A stretch of DNA of 64,000 nucleotides, taken from NCBI GenBank assembly GCA_031432545.1, contig JAVKGX010000001.1:62001-126000 (forward strand). The letters run 5' to 3'. The position numbers and the translations under genes are program-made. Origin of the DNA: Armatimonadota bacterium. Its GTDB lineage: Bacteria; Sysuimicrobiota; Sysuimicrobiia; Sysuimicrobiales; Sysuimicrobiaceae. Each line of letters opens with the position of its first letter. Positions within the stretch are counted from its first letter, which is position 1. The notes beneath the pieces are model-generated. The model worked only from the letters and a program-made list of their open reading frames with translations. It ran no database searches and had not been told where the DNA came from. Shown here one piece after another: positions 16,398-24,920 of the stretch.

Positions 16398-17537
16398 GTG
16401 GACGTTCGTCTCCGGCTCCAGGCGATCCGGCAGGCGATGGACGGCGAGGCCATCGACGCGCTCTACCTGCGCCCCGGTGCCAACCTGACCTACCTGACCG
16501 GGATCCGGCGCCAGCAGCCCCATCACACCGACACCAACGCCTACGCGGACTGGATCGAGGGCGTCTACCTCGGGGCCCACCGTGCGGTCCTCGTCGCCCC
16601 CCGGATGGGTTCGGAGTTCTTCCTGCAGCAAGCGCGGGGCAAGCCGTGGATCACCGACGTCCGGGTCGTCCTGGAAGGCGAAGATCCCACCGCGGTGATG
16701 CGCGACGTGCTCCAGCAGGTGGCCCCCGGCGCCCGCCGGGTGGCCGTGGACGACCGGGCCTGGGCCCCAGTGGTTCAAGCCTTGCACGCCGCGGGCCTCG
16801 AGGTGTCCGCGGCCCGTCGTCTGATCGATCCCATGCGGATGGTCAAGTCGGCGGAGGAACTCGACGCGATGCGCAAGGCTGCCCAACTGGCCGACGACGT
16901 GTACGCTCAGGCCCTGGCGGTGCTGCGCGAAGGCGCCAGCGAGCTGGACGTCGCCCACGAAATCGACTACCGGTTCGCCCTGGGGGGAGCCGACTACCCT
17001 TCGTTCGTGACCGGCGTCCGGTTCACCCGCCCAAACAGCGACCGCCCGCACGCCCTGCGGCACGGCGCCCGGACGCTGGCGCCGGGGGACGCGGTGACGT
17101 TCGACTTCGGCTGCGTGCATGAAGAGTACTGTTCGGACTTCGGCCGCACCGCATTCGTGGGTGAGCCGCCCCGCGAGTTCACGACCATGTTCGATGCGGT
17201 GCTCGCGTCCCAGCACGCGGCGATGGCCGCGATGCGCGCCGGAGCCGTTACCGCGGAGGACGTCCACCAGACGGCACGACGCGTGCTGCAGGAAGCCGGC
17301 TACGCCGACTACTTCACCCACCGCACGGGCCACGGCATCGGCATGACCGTGCACGAGCCGCCCTACCTGGACAGCGGGGACCGCACCGTCTTGCTCGAAC
17401 ACATGACGTTCACCGTGGAACCCAGCAGCCGCGTGCCCAACGGGTATGCCTGCCGCATAGAGGACGTGGTCGTCGTGACCCCGCAGGGCGCGGAGCCGTT
17501 GACGACTGCGCCCCGTACCCTGGCGGTGATCGAATGA
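16398..17537 (+). CDS. M24 family metallopeptidase (Xaa-Pro peptidase/creatinase-like), first copy
   Basis: 379 residues. The N-terminal creatinase domain begins VRLRLQAIRQAMDG; the C-terminal pita-bread domain has all five metal ligands: two Asp in TFDFGCVHEEYCSDFGR, His in TGHGIGMTVHE, Glu in FTVEPSSR and Glu in CRIEDVVVV. The GTG start at 16398 follows GGAGG at about eight bases. Members hydrolyse Xaa-Pro peptides, creatine or ectoine-type amides, and the exact substrate is unknown. It is the first gene of the locus opposite lysR, and its stop overlaps the second M24 gene (ATGA). Confidence 0.9.
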   Translation: MDVRLRLQAIRQAMDGEAIDALYLRPGANLTYLTGIRRQQPHHTDTNAYADWIEGVYLGAHRAVLVAPRMGSEFFLQQARGKPWITDVRVVLEGEDPTAVMRDVLQQVAPGARRVAVDDRAWAPVVQALHAAGLEVSAARRLIDPMRMVKSAEELDAMRKAAQLADDVYAQALAVLREGASELDVAHEIDYRFALGGADYPSFVTGVRFTRPNSDRPHALRHGARTLAPGDAVTFDFGCVHEEYCSDFGRTAFVGEPPREFTTMFDAVLASQHAAMAAMRAGAVTAEDVHQTARRVLQEAGYADYFTHRTGHGIGMTVHEPPYLDSGDRTVLLEHMTFTVEPSSRVPNGYACRIEDVVVVTPQGAEPLTTAPRTLAVIE

Positions 17538-18730
17538 TCGAGCGCCCCGACCCGACGGTCTACGAGGCACGGGTGGACCGCTACCGGGCGGCGATGGACC
17601 GCTGGGGCGTCGACCTGTTGTTCTTGAACTTCGGGCCGGATCTGTACTACCTGTCCGGGGTGCTCACGCCGCGCTACTACTTCATCCTCAAGAGTGCGGC
17701 CGACTGGGTGAGCGGACTGTGGCTGCCGCGCGACGGTGCCCCGTTTTTGACGTTGTCCCGCTCGATGGCCGTCGACGCCGCGGAGCAGACGTGGATCTCC
17801 GACCTCCGCGTGATCGGCGGACCCGGCGGGCGGGACTTCAACGAACTGCGCACCGACGAGGATCCGGTCGCGTTCTTCAACGCGGCCGCCCGCAGCGTCG
17901 GCTCAGTCCGCTCGATCGGCACGACAGACAAAGTGTGGGCACAGACCGCCCACCACCTGCGGGAGGCGTTCCCGCAGGCCCAGCCGGTGATCCTCACGCC
18001 GTCGATGATGGACGGCCTGCGCATGATCAAGGACCCCTTTGAACTGCGGATGATGGCCAAAGCCGCCGAGATCACAGACCTCGCGATGGGGGCGACGCTG
18101 AGGCAGCTGCGCCCCGGCATGACCGAGCGGGACGTCGCCGTCGAGGTAGAGTACCAGATCCGCCGGTTCGGCGGGGACGGCTACTCCTTCCAGCCCGGCA
18201 TCATCTGCGTGAAGCCGGGCAGCGAGACGCACCGCAGCGTCCTGACCCGCAACACGGACCTGGTGCTGACGCCGGGGACGTCGATCGCCTTCGACTTCGG
18301 TGTGCTCTACCAAGGTTACTGCTCGGACTTCGGCCGCAGCGCGTTCGTCGACCCGCCCGACCCGGAGGCGCTGCGCGCGTACGCGGTGATCACCGAGGGT
18401 GTTCGGGAGGCCTGCGCCCTGTTCAAGGACGGCGCGATGAGCCCGGCCGGGATGTGCGAGTGGTTCAACGAATATGTCGGCGCACGGGGGTTCGGCGACG
18501 CGTACTGGTACCTGGGGCTGGGGCACGGCATCGGCCTAGAGGTGCACGAGGACCCGCGCATTCGACCCGGATTCGACAAGCCGGTGCGCACGAACATGTG
18601 CTTCACGCTGGAGCCGAAGATCTGGCGCCACGGACGGTACTACGTCCGCAGCGAGGACGTCGTGGTCGTGGGTCCCGAGGGCAGCACGCCCCTGACGCGG
18701 TTCACCTACGCTCCCCTGGTGATTGCATGA
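17534..18730 (+). CDS. M24 family metallopeptidase, second copy
   Basis: 398 residues, a diverged paralogue of the preceding gene with the same domain order. Metal ligands are again intact: Asp-Asp in AFDFGVLYQGYCSDFGR, His in LGHGIGLEVHE, Glu in FTLEPKIW and Glu in VRSEDVVVV. Tandem M24 genes suggest a heteromer or two related substrates. It overlaps its neighbours on both sides by ATGA, which argues for one transcript and coupled translation with the ABC permease. Confidence 0.9.
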   Translation: MIERPDPTVYEARVDRYRAAMDRWGVDLLFLNFGPDLYYLSGVLTPRYYFILKSAADWVSGLWLPRDGAPFLTLSRSMAVDAAEQTWISDLRVIGGPGGRDFNELRTDEDPVAFFNAAARSVGSVRSIGTTDKVWAQTAHHLREAFPQAQPVILTPSMMDGLRMIKDPFELRMMAKAAEITDLAMGATLRQLRPGMTERDVAVEVEYQIRRFGGDGYSFQPGIICVKPGSETHRSVLTRNTDLVLTPGTSIAFDFGVLYQGYCSDFGRSAFVDPPDPEALRAYAVITEGVREACALFKDGAMSPAGMCEWFNEYVGARGFGDAYWYLGLGHGIGLEVHEDPRIRPGFDKPVRTNMCFTLEPKIWRHGRYYVRSEDVVVVGPEGSTPLTRFTYAPLVIA

Positions 18731-19620
18731 GCACCCGGGCGACGTCGCTGACCGCAGCGGTCGTGTCCGAACGCCCGCAGACGTACGCCGCGATCGTGCG
18801 GGCGCAGTTGCTGCGCAATCGCGGCGCGGTGGGTGGTTTGGTGCTGCTGGTCTTTGCCATCGGCGTAGCCGTGGGCGCGCCCTGGCTGGCGCCGTACGAT
18901 CCGACCTACCAGGATCTGTTGGCACCGTTGGAGCCTCCGTCTCGCAAGCACCCGTTCGGCACCGACGAGGTCGGGAGGGACATCCTCAGCCGGGTCATCT
19001 ACGGCTCCCGCATCTCGCTGAGCGTGGGCCTCATCTCCGTCAGCATCGGCGGCACCGCCGGCGTCACGCTGGGGCTGGTCAGCGGGTTCTACGGCGGCCG
19101 ACTGGACGACGTCATCCTGCGCGTGATGGACCTCATGCTGGCGTTTCCGGGCATCCTGCTGGCCCTGGCCATCGTCGCGGTCCTGGGCCCAGGCCTGTTC
19201 AACGTGATGATCGCGGTCGGCATCGCGGCGACGCCCTCCTTCACACGGGTGACGCGCGGACAGACCCTCAGCGTGCGCGAGATGGACTACGTCGTCGGCG
19301 CGCGCGCCATCGGCTGCACGAACGCGCGGGTGATCTGGCGTTACGTGCTCCCCAACGTGCTGCCCTCCATCATCGTGTTGGCGACGTTGGGGCTGGCGTC
19401 CGCCATCCTGGCGGCGTCGGGCCTGTCGTTCCTGGGTCTGGGCGCACAGCCGCCGACACCGGAGTGGGGCGCGATGCTGTCGTCAGGCCGTGCCTATCTG
19501 CGCCAGGCATGGTGGATCACGACATTCCCCGGACTCGCGATCATGCTGACTGTGCTCGGCATGAACATGCTCGGAGACGGTTTGCGCGACGCGCTCGACC
19601 CGAAGCTGCGGCGGGCCTAG
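18727..19620 (+). CDS. dipeptide/oligopeptide ABC permease, DppC/OppC type
   Basis: 297 residues. One N-terminal membrane helix is followed by HPFGTDEVGRDILSRVIYGSRISL, split here from the EAA loop region GARAIGCTNARVIWRYVLPN, and the C-terminal GLGAQPPTPEWGAML of the DppC family. About six membrane helices. It belongs with the binding protein and DppB-type permease just downstream; the order C-A-B is unusual. No ATPase is encoded in the locus. Confidence 0.92.
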   Translation: MSTRATSLTAAVVSERPQTYAAIVRAQLLRNRGAVGGLVLLVFAIGVAVGAPWLAPYDPTYQDLLAPLEPPSRKHPFGTDEVGRDILSRVIYGSRISLSVGLISVSIGGTAGVTLGLVSGFYGGRLDDVILRVMDLMLAFPGILLALAIVAVLGPGLFNVMIAVGIAATPSFTRVTRGQTLSVREMDYVVGARAIGCTNARVIWRYVLPNVLPSIIVLATLGLASAILAASGLSFLGLGAQPPTPEWGAMLSSGRAYLRQAWWITTFPGLAIMLTVLGMNMLGDGLRDALDPKLRRA

Positions 19621-19650
19621 CCGCCGGATCACATGGAGGAGGTGGAAACG

Positions 19651-21279
19651 ATGCTTCGCGACCTACGGACCGGGCGCCGCGGGCAGATCGCCGGGCTCGC
19701 GGCGGGACTTCTGGCGGTAGTGCTGAGCCTACCCGCGCCGGCGCAGGAAGCCCGCGGGACGCTCATCCACGCCCAGGGCACCGTGTGCGCCGACACGCTG
19801 AACCAGCACCTGTCGAACAACACACCCTGCCGGATGGTGGCACGGCACGTGCTGGACAACCTGGTGGCCGTCAACCCCGCCGACGGCACGGTGCACCCGT
19901 GGCTGGCGGAATCGTGGGAGATCACGGCCGGGGGCCGCATCTACACGTTCCGGCTGCGCCGCGGCGTGCGTTTCCACGACGGCACCCCGTTTAACGCCGA
20001 AGCGGTCCGGTTCAACTTCGAGTGGACGATGTCCCCCGACCGGCCGCGGCGGGGGTTCCGCTACCTCGCGATGGGCGGCCCTCGATACATCCGCACCGAG
20101 GTCGTCGACGAGTTCACGGTGCGCGTGGTCTTCCGCGAACCGCACGGGGGATTCCTCACCTACCTCAGCGACGGCGGACTGGGCATCGACTCGCCCGCCG
20201 CGCTGCGCCGGCTCGGGGACGACTACGGTTCCCGAGAGCTGGTGGGCACCGGGCCGTTCCGGCTCGTGAGCTGGACGCGCGGCGCCGAAGCCGTGCTCGA
20301 ACGGAATCCGGACTACCGGTGGGGCGCCAGGGTGTTCGGCCACACCGGCCCCGCCTTCGTCGAACGGCTCGTCTACCGGCAGGTGCCGGAGGCCGCCACG
20401 CGCGCGGCGGTCGTGGAGACCGGACAGGCCACCAGCAGCCAAATCACGCCGCCGGACATCGCCGTGCTGCGCGGCAAGCCGGGGGTACGCATCGTCCTCG
20501 TCCCGAAGGCCGGGACCGCACGGATGATGCTGCTGAACACCAAAGAGAGCCCGACCAACGACATCCGCGTCCGGAGGGCCATCAACCACGCGATCAACAA
20601 GCCGCTGCTAATGCGGCTGCCCGCGTGGAGCGGTACGGGACGACCGGGATTGGGTCCGCTGCCCACGAACATGGTGCCCCGGGCCTTCCAGGGGCTGTAC
20701 CGGAGCCAGCTCCAGCCGGTGGACCTCGAGTACAACCCGGACCGTGCGCGGCAGCTGCTGGAGGAAGCGGGCTGGCGGGTCGGCCCCGATGGCATCCGGG
20801 TGCGGGGATCCGAACGGCTGGTCCTCGACCACGTCATCCCCGAGGGGACAGCCGTGCGCGAGTCCGAGCCGCTGCAGGCGATGCTGCGGCAGGTCGGCAT
20901 CGAACTGCGCTTCCGGATCGGAGACTTCAACTTCTGGATCGGGACCGTGAGCAAGGGCGAATACCGGTCCACGATCATGAGCGACTCCGGGTACGAGAGC
21001 GCGGGCATCCTGTCCTCGTTCTTCCGAACCGGGTCGGTCTACAACTGGTACGGGTTCAGCTCACCTGAACTTGACCGGATGCTGGACACCGCGGTGGCTT
21101 CCGCCGACCCGGAGACGCGGTGGCGCAACCTGATCGGTGCCATGCGGATCATCCTCGCGAATGCCGTCGGGGTGATGGGCTGGGAGGAGGACTACGTCTT
21201 CGCGGCCCGCGCCAACGTCGAAAACCTGCAGTTCAACGAGGTGGCGTTCCCTTACTTCTACGCGACGCGGTTGCGGTAG
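19651..21279 (+). CDS. ABC transporter substrate-binding protein, family 5
   Basis: 542 residues. The signal peptide ends near LPAPAQEA without a lipobox. SBP_bac_5 blocks are present: HVLDNLVAVNPADGTVHPWLAESW, FRLRRGVRFHDGTPFNAEAV and GTGPFRLVSWTRG. The ATG at 19651 is preferred over one at 19633 because GGAGGTGG lies just before it. These proteins bind peptides or other small solutes for uptake. Lack of a lipid anchor in a possibly monoderm cell would be odd; in a diderm it would be periplasmic. Confidence 0.92.
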   Translation: MLRDLRTGRRGQIAGLAAGLLAVVLSLPAPAQEARGTLIHAQGTVCADTLNQHLSNNTPCRMVARHVLDNLVAVNPADGTVHPWLAESWEITAGGRIYTFRLRRGVRFHDGTPFNAEAVRFNFEWTMSPDRPRRGFRYLAMGGPRYIRTEVVDEFTVRVVFREPHGGFLTYLSDGGLGIDSPAALRRLGDDYGSRELVGTGPFRLVSWTRGAEAVLERNPDYRWGARVFGHTGPAFVERLVYRQVPEAATRAAVVETGQATSSQITPPDIAVLRGKPGVRIVLVPKAGTARMMLLNTKESPTNDIRVRRAINHAINKPLLMRLPAWSGTGRPGLGPLPTNMVPRAFQGLYRSQLQPVDLEYNPDRARQLLEEAGWRVGPDGIRVRGSERLVLDHVIPEGTAVRESEPLQAMLRQVGIELRFRIGDFNFWIGTVSKGEYRSTIMSDSGYESAGILSSFFRTGSVYNWYGFSSPELDRMLDTAVASADPETRWRNLIGAMRIILANAVGVMGWEEDYVFAARANVENLQFNEVAFPYFYATRLR

Positions 21280-21351
21280 CCGCCCAACCGCACGACGGCG
21301 GCGGGGGCCGGGGCCCGATCCCCGATCCCCCGCCGCACCGGTCAACACGTC

Positions 21352-22278
21352 ATGTCCAAGTACATCCTCCGCCGCGTGCTGACGGCCATCCCTGTGCTGG
21401 TCGGGGTCACCGTCTTGACGTTCTCGATGCTGCACTTCGTGCCGGGCGACCCCGTACTGGCGATGTTCGTCGAAAGCGGCGGTGTCACGGCCGAGCAGGT
21501 GGAGGCCATCCGCAGGAACCTCGGTCTCCACGAGCCGCTGCCGGTGCAGTACGGTCGGTTCCTCGTCCGCCTGCTGGAGGGCGACCTGGGTCGGTCCATC
21601 TGGGGCAACCATCCGGTGGCCGAGTTGATCCTCGAACGGTTCCCACCGACCTTCCAGCTGGCGGTGGCGGCCATGGGGACGGCGATTTTCATCGGCACGA
21701 CCCTGGGCGTGCTCGCGGCGATCCACCGCGGGCGTCTGGCCGACAACGTGACGATGCTGGTGGCGCTGCTGGGTGTGTCGATCCCGTCGTTCTGGTTGGG
21801 CTTTTTGCTCATCTACGTGTTTGCGATCTGGCTGGGGCTGCTCCCGGTGACCAGCGGACCGGGACTGCAGGGGTTGATCCTGCCGGCCGTCACCCTGGGA
21901 TTCGGCGCGGCGGCAATCATCGCCCGCATGGTGCGCAGCAGCCTCGTGGAAGTCCTCAGCGAAGACTACGTGCGCACGGCGCGGGCGAAGGGTCTGGGCC
22001 CGTGGAGCGTGATCGTGCGCCACGGGTTGCGCAACTCGCTCATCCCTGTGGTGACGATCCTGGGCCTGCAGTTCGGCGGGCTGCTTTCCGGCACGGTCAT
22101 CGTGGAGTCGGTCTTCGCCCGGCGCGGCGTGGGCCGGCTGCTCGTCGAAGCGATCCAGAGCCGCGACTTCCCGGTCGTCCAGGGCGGCGTCCTGTTCATT
22201 GCGGCGATCTACGTGATCGTCAACCTGACCGTCGACCTGCTGTACGGCTACCTCGATCCGCGCATCCGGTACGACTGA
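21352..22278 (+). CDS. dipeptide/oligopeptide ABC permease, DppB/OppB type
   Basis: 308 residues, about six membrane helices. It begins with the DppB-type MSKYILRRVLTAIPVLVGVT and carries FVPGDPVLAMF, the EAA loop RTARAKGLGPWSVIVRHGLRN, and a C-terminal YLDPRIRYD. A 72-base gap separates it from the binding protein; its stop overlaps the next gene by one base (TGATG). Confidence 0.93.
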   Translation: MSKYILRRVLTAIPVLVGVTVLTFSMLHFVPGDPVLAMFVESGGVTAEQVEAIRRNLGLHEPLPVQYGRFLVRLLEGDLGRSIWGNHPVAELILERFPPTFQLAVAAMGTAIFIGTTLGVLAAIHRGRLADNVTMLVALLGVSIPSFWLGFLLIYVFAIWLGLLPVTSGPGLQGLILPAVTLGFGAAAIIARMVRSSLVEVLSEDYVRTARAKGLGPWSVIVRHGLRNSLIPVVTILGLQFGGLLSGTVIVESVFARRGVGRLLVEAIQSRDFPVVQGGVLFIAAIYVIVNLTVDLLYGYLDPRIRYD

Positions 22279-23594
22279 TGCCGACGACCCCGCCTTCTGG
22301 GTCCACGTCCCGGCTGGTCGCGTTCTGGCTGCCGCTGGCCCTGTCGTGGCTGATGATGTCGCTCGCACAGCCGATCGTCGCCGCGGGCATCGGCCGCCTC
22401 GCGAACGCCGAGGTCCATCTGGCCGCCTACGGCGTCACGCTGGACTTGGCCGTGCTCATCGAGAGTCCGATCATCATGCTCTTCTCGGCGTCCGTCGCCC
22501 TGACGAAGGACGAGGCGACCTACCGGCTGCTGCGCCGATTCATGCTGATCTTCGCGGTGGGGCTGACGGCGCTGTTCGCGGTCGTCGCCTTCACGCCCCT
22601 CGCCGACGCCGTGCTGTCCGGCCTCATCGGCGTGCCGCCGGCGGTGGCGGCCGAAGCGCGCACCGCGCTGCGTTGGCTGCTGCCGTGGGTGCCGGCGATC
22701 GCGTGGCGGCGGTTCTACCAGGGTCCGCTGCTGCGGGCGGACATGCCCCGATGGATCGGCTACGGCACCGCGTTCCGGCTGGCCGCCCTCGCCGGTGCGG
22801 TCGTCGCCGGCACGGCCGCAGGGTTGCCCGGAGCGACGATGGGCGCGATCGCGCTGTCGGCCAGCGTCGTTGTCGAGGCCCTTGTCGTCACCGTGTGGGC
22901 GCTGCCGGTGGTGCGCGCCCTCCCGGCCGGCGCGCGGGAGACCCTGACGATGGGCGACGTGGCGCGGTTCTATGTGCCGCTGGCCACCACCGACGTGATG
23001 CGCGTGGTCTCGCGCCCCATCGTGACGGCTGGGGTCGCCCGCGCGGCGCTGCCGGACATTTCGCTGGCGGCGTGGCCGGTGACGAGCGGGTTCGTCCACC
23101 TGTTGACCGCGGCCGTCATGGCGTTCCAGGAGATGGTGGTGGCCGTCCGGGACACCGCCGGCTACCGAGCCGTGGCCCGGTTCGTCACGCGCACCGGTGT
23201 GATTTTCTCCGCGGTGCTGGCGCTGGTCGCGTTCACGCCCCTGGCGGACGTCTACGTCGTGCGGATCCTCCAGCTGTCAGCCCCGCTGCGCGACGCGGTC
23301 GTCACCGCATTGCGCACCCTGGTGGCCCTGCCGGCCTTGCTCGCCCTGCGGAACCTGTTCCGCGGGGCGCTCATCGCCGGCCGGCGGACCGCGCGCGTGC
23401 AGCAGGCCATGGCCGGCAACCTGGTCACGCTGGCGGTCGTACTGATTGTCGGGGCCGCAGCGGCGGTGCCGGGGATCGTGCTCGCAGCCTGGGCGACGCT
23501 CATCGCGCAGGCCGCCGAGGTGGCCCTCCTGGTGGCCTTCTTGCGGATGGATCCATCGCCCGGCGTGTCGCTCCCGGAGGCGGCGGGGCGATGA
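22278..23594 (+). CDS. MOP-superfamily (MATE/ANKH-like) membrane protein, first copy
   Basis: 438 residues, almost wholly hydrophobic, with about twelve membrane segments by eye in two similar halves. The start of each half has a similar pattern (LPLALSWLMMSLAQPIVAAGIGRL; VPLATTDVMRVVSRPIVTAGVARA). This resembles MATE or ANKH-type flippase/exporter folds more than any ABC subunit. It overlaps both neighbours, so it is co-translated with the dipeptide permease and its own paralogue. The substrate is unknown; export of a peptide-related metabolite is a guess from context. Confidence 0.7.
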   Translation: MPTTPPSGSTSRLVAFWLPLALSWLMMSLAQPIVAAGIGRLANAEVHLAAYGVTLDLAVLIESPIIMLFSASVALTKDEATYRLLRRFMLIFAVGLTALFAVVAFTPLADAVLSGLIGVPPAVAAEARTALRWLLPWVPAIAWRRFYQGPLLRADMPRWIGYGTAFRLAALAGAVVAGTAAGLPGATMGAIALSASVVVEALVVTVWALPVVRALPAGARETLTMGDVARFYVPLATTDVMRVVSRPIVTAGVARAALPDISLAAWPVTSGFVHLLTAAVMAFQEMVVAVRDTAGYRAVARFVTRTGVIFSAVLALVAFTPLADVYVVRILQLSAPLRDAVVTALRTLVALPALLALRNLFRGALIAGRRTARVQQAMAGNLVTLAVVLIVGAAAAVPGIVLAAWATLIAQAAEVALLVAFLRMDPSPGVSLPEAAGR

Positions 23595-24907
23595 CGCCGG
23601 TGTCGTGGCGCTCCCTGCTGGCCTTGTACGTCCCGCTGATGCTCAGCGGCCTTTTGATGACCCTCGAGGCACCGCTCATCGTCGCCGGCATCGCACGCCA
23701 GCCCGCCGCGGAGCTGTTCCTCGCCGCGTTCGGCGTCGCCTTCGCGATCGCGCTGATCTACGAGGCGCCCGTCATCATGGTCCTGGAGGCCTCCATCGCC
23801 CTCACCGACGGTTGGGCGGCCTACCTGCGGTTGCGGCGCGCCTACCTGCTGCTGGGGGGCGCGCTGACGGCGCTGGGGATCGCGGTCTTCTTCACCCCGG
23901 TCTACGATCTGCTCACCGCGCACCTGATGGGCATCCCCGAGCCCATCGCCCGCGCAGCACGGCCGGCGCTGATGATCCTAACGTTCTGGCCGCTGCCGAT
24001 CGGCTGGCGCCGGCTGCATCAGGGCGTGCTGATCCGCTACGAGCGCGCGGGCATCATTTCGGTGGCGACGGGCATCCGACTGCTCATCCTCGCCGCTGTC
24101 CTGTTCAGCGGCGTGTTCCGCACGGCTGACGGCGCCGTGCTGGGGGCGTTGGCGATGGTGGTCGGCGTCACGGTAGAGGCGGTCGTCGTCACGATCCCGG
24201 CTCTGACGCTGCTGGGGCCTCGCCCGGGGGCAACGGGGCAGCGCCCCTGGCGCGCGCTGTGGTCGTACTACTGGCCGCTGGCGGGCACCACGCTCCTCCA
24301 GCAAACCAGTCGGCCGTTGATCACCACCGGCGTCGCCGCGGCCCGGGACGGCGCCCTGTCGCTGGCTGCGTGGCCGGTGGTGCTCAGCATATCGATGTTC
24401 AGCTGGGGGCCGCTCAACGCGCTGCAGCAGGTGATCATCGCCGTGGCCGACCACGAGGCGAACCGTCGCCGTGTGCTGCGGTTCGTCCTGGCCATCGGGG
24501 GCGGACTGACTGCGACCCTCGTGCTGGTCACGCACACCGCGCTGCTGGACGTGCTCTTTCGGCAAGCGTTCGGCATCTCGTCGGCGCTGGCAGCGCTGGC
24601 GACGCCCGCAGCGAGGTTGCTCTCGGTGATCCCTCTGGTGATGGCCCTGCAGTCATACTTCCGCGGCCGGCTGATCCGCGACGGACGCACCCGCGTCGTG
24701 CAGCGCGCGATGCTGGCGAACCTGGCGGTCGTGGCCGGCGCGGTGGCGGGGGCGTTGACGTTCGGCCCCCTGTCGGGGGCGGTCTTCGGTGCCTTGGCGA
24801 TCCTGTCGGGGGGCGTGGCCGAGATGGGCGCGCTGTGGTGGGGTGGACGCACCGCGGCGGCGCCGGCGCCGACACCCGAGATGGTGGAAGTCAGCAGACC
24901 GCTGTAA
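23591..24907 (+). CDS. MOP-superfamily (MATE/ANKH-like) membrane protein, second copy
   Basis: 438 residues, the same length as the preceding gene and clearly its paralogue: VPLMLSGLLMTLEAPLIVAGIARQ matches the opening of the first, and WPLAGTTLLQQTSRPLITTGVAAA the opening of its second half. About twelve membrane segments. ATGA overlap with the first copy suggests equal production, perhaps as a heterodimer. No known partner protein is recognised. Confidence 0.7.
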   Translation: MTPVSWRSLLALYVPLMLSGLLMTLEAPLIVAGIARQPAAELFLAAFGVAFAIALIYEAPVIMVLEASIALTDGWAAYLRLRRAYLLLGGALTALGIAVFFTPVYDLLTAHLMGIPEPIARAARPALMILTFWPLPIGWRRLHQGVLIRYERAGIISVATGIRLLILAAVLFSGVFRTADGAVLGALAMVVGVTVEAVVVTIPALTLLGPRPGATGQRPWRALWSYYWPLAGTTLLQQTSRPLITTGVAAARDGALSLAAWPVVLSISMFSWGPLNALQQVIIAVADHEANRRRVLRFVLAIGGGLTATLVLVTHTALLDVLFRQAFGISSALAALATPAARLLSVIPLVMALQSYFRGRLIRDGRTRVVQRAMLANLAVVAGAVAGALTFGPLSGAVFGALAILSGGVAEMGALWWGGRTAAAPAPTPEMVEVSRPL

Positions 24908-24920
24908 CGAGGAGGCCAAT

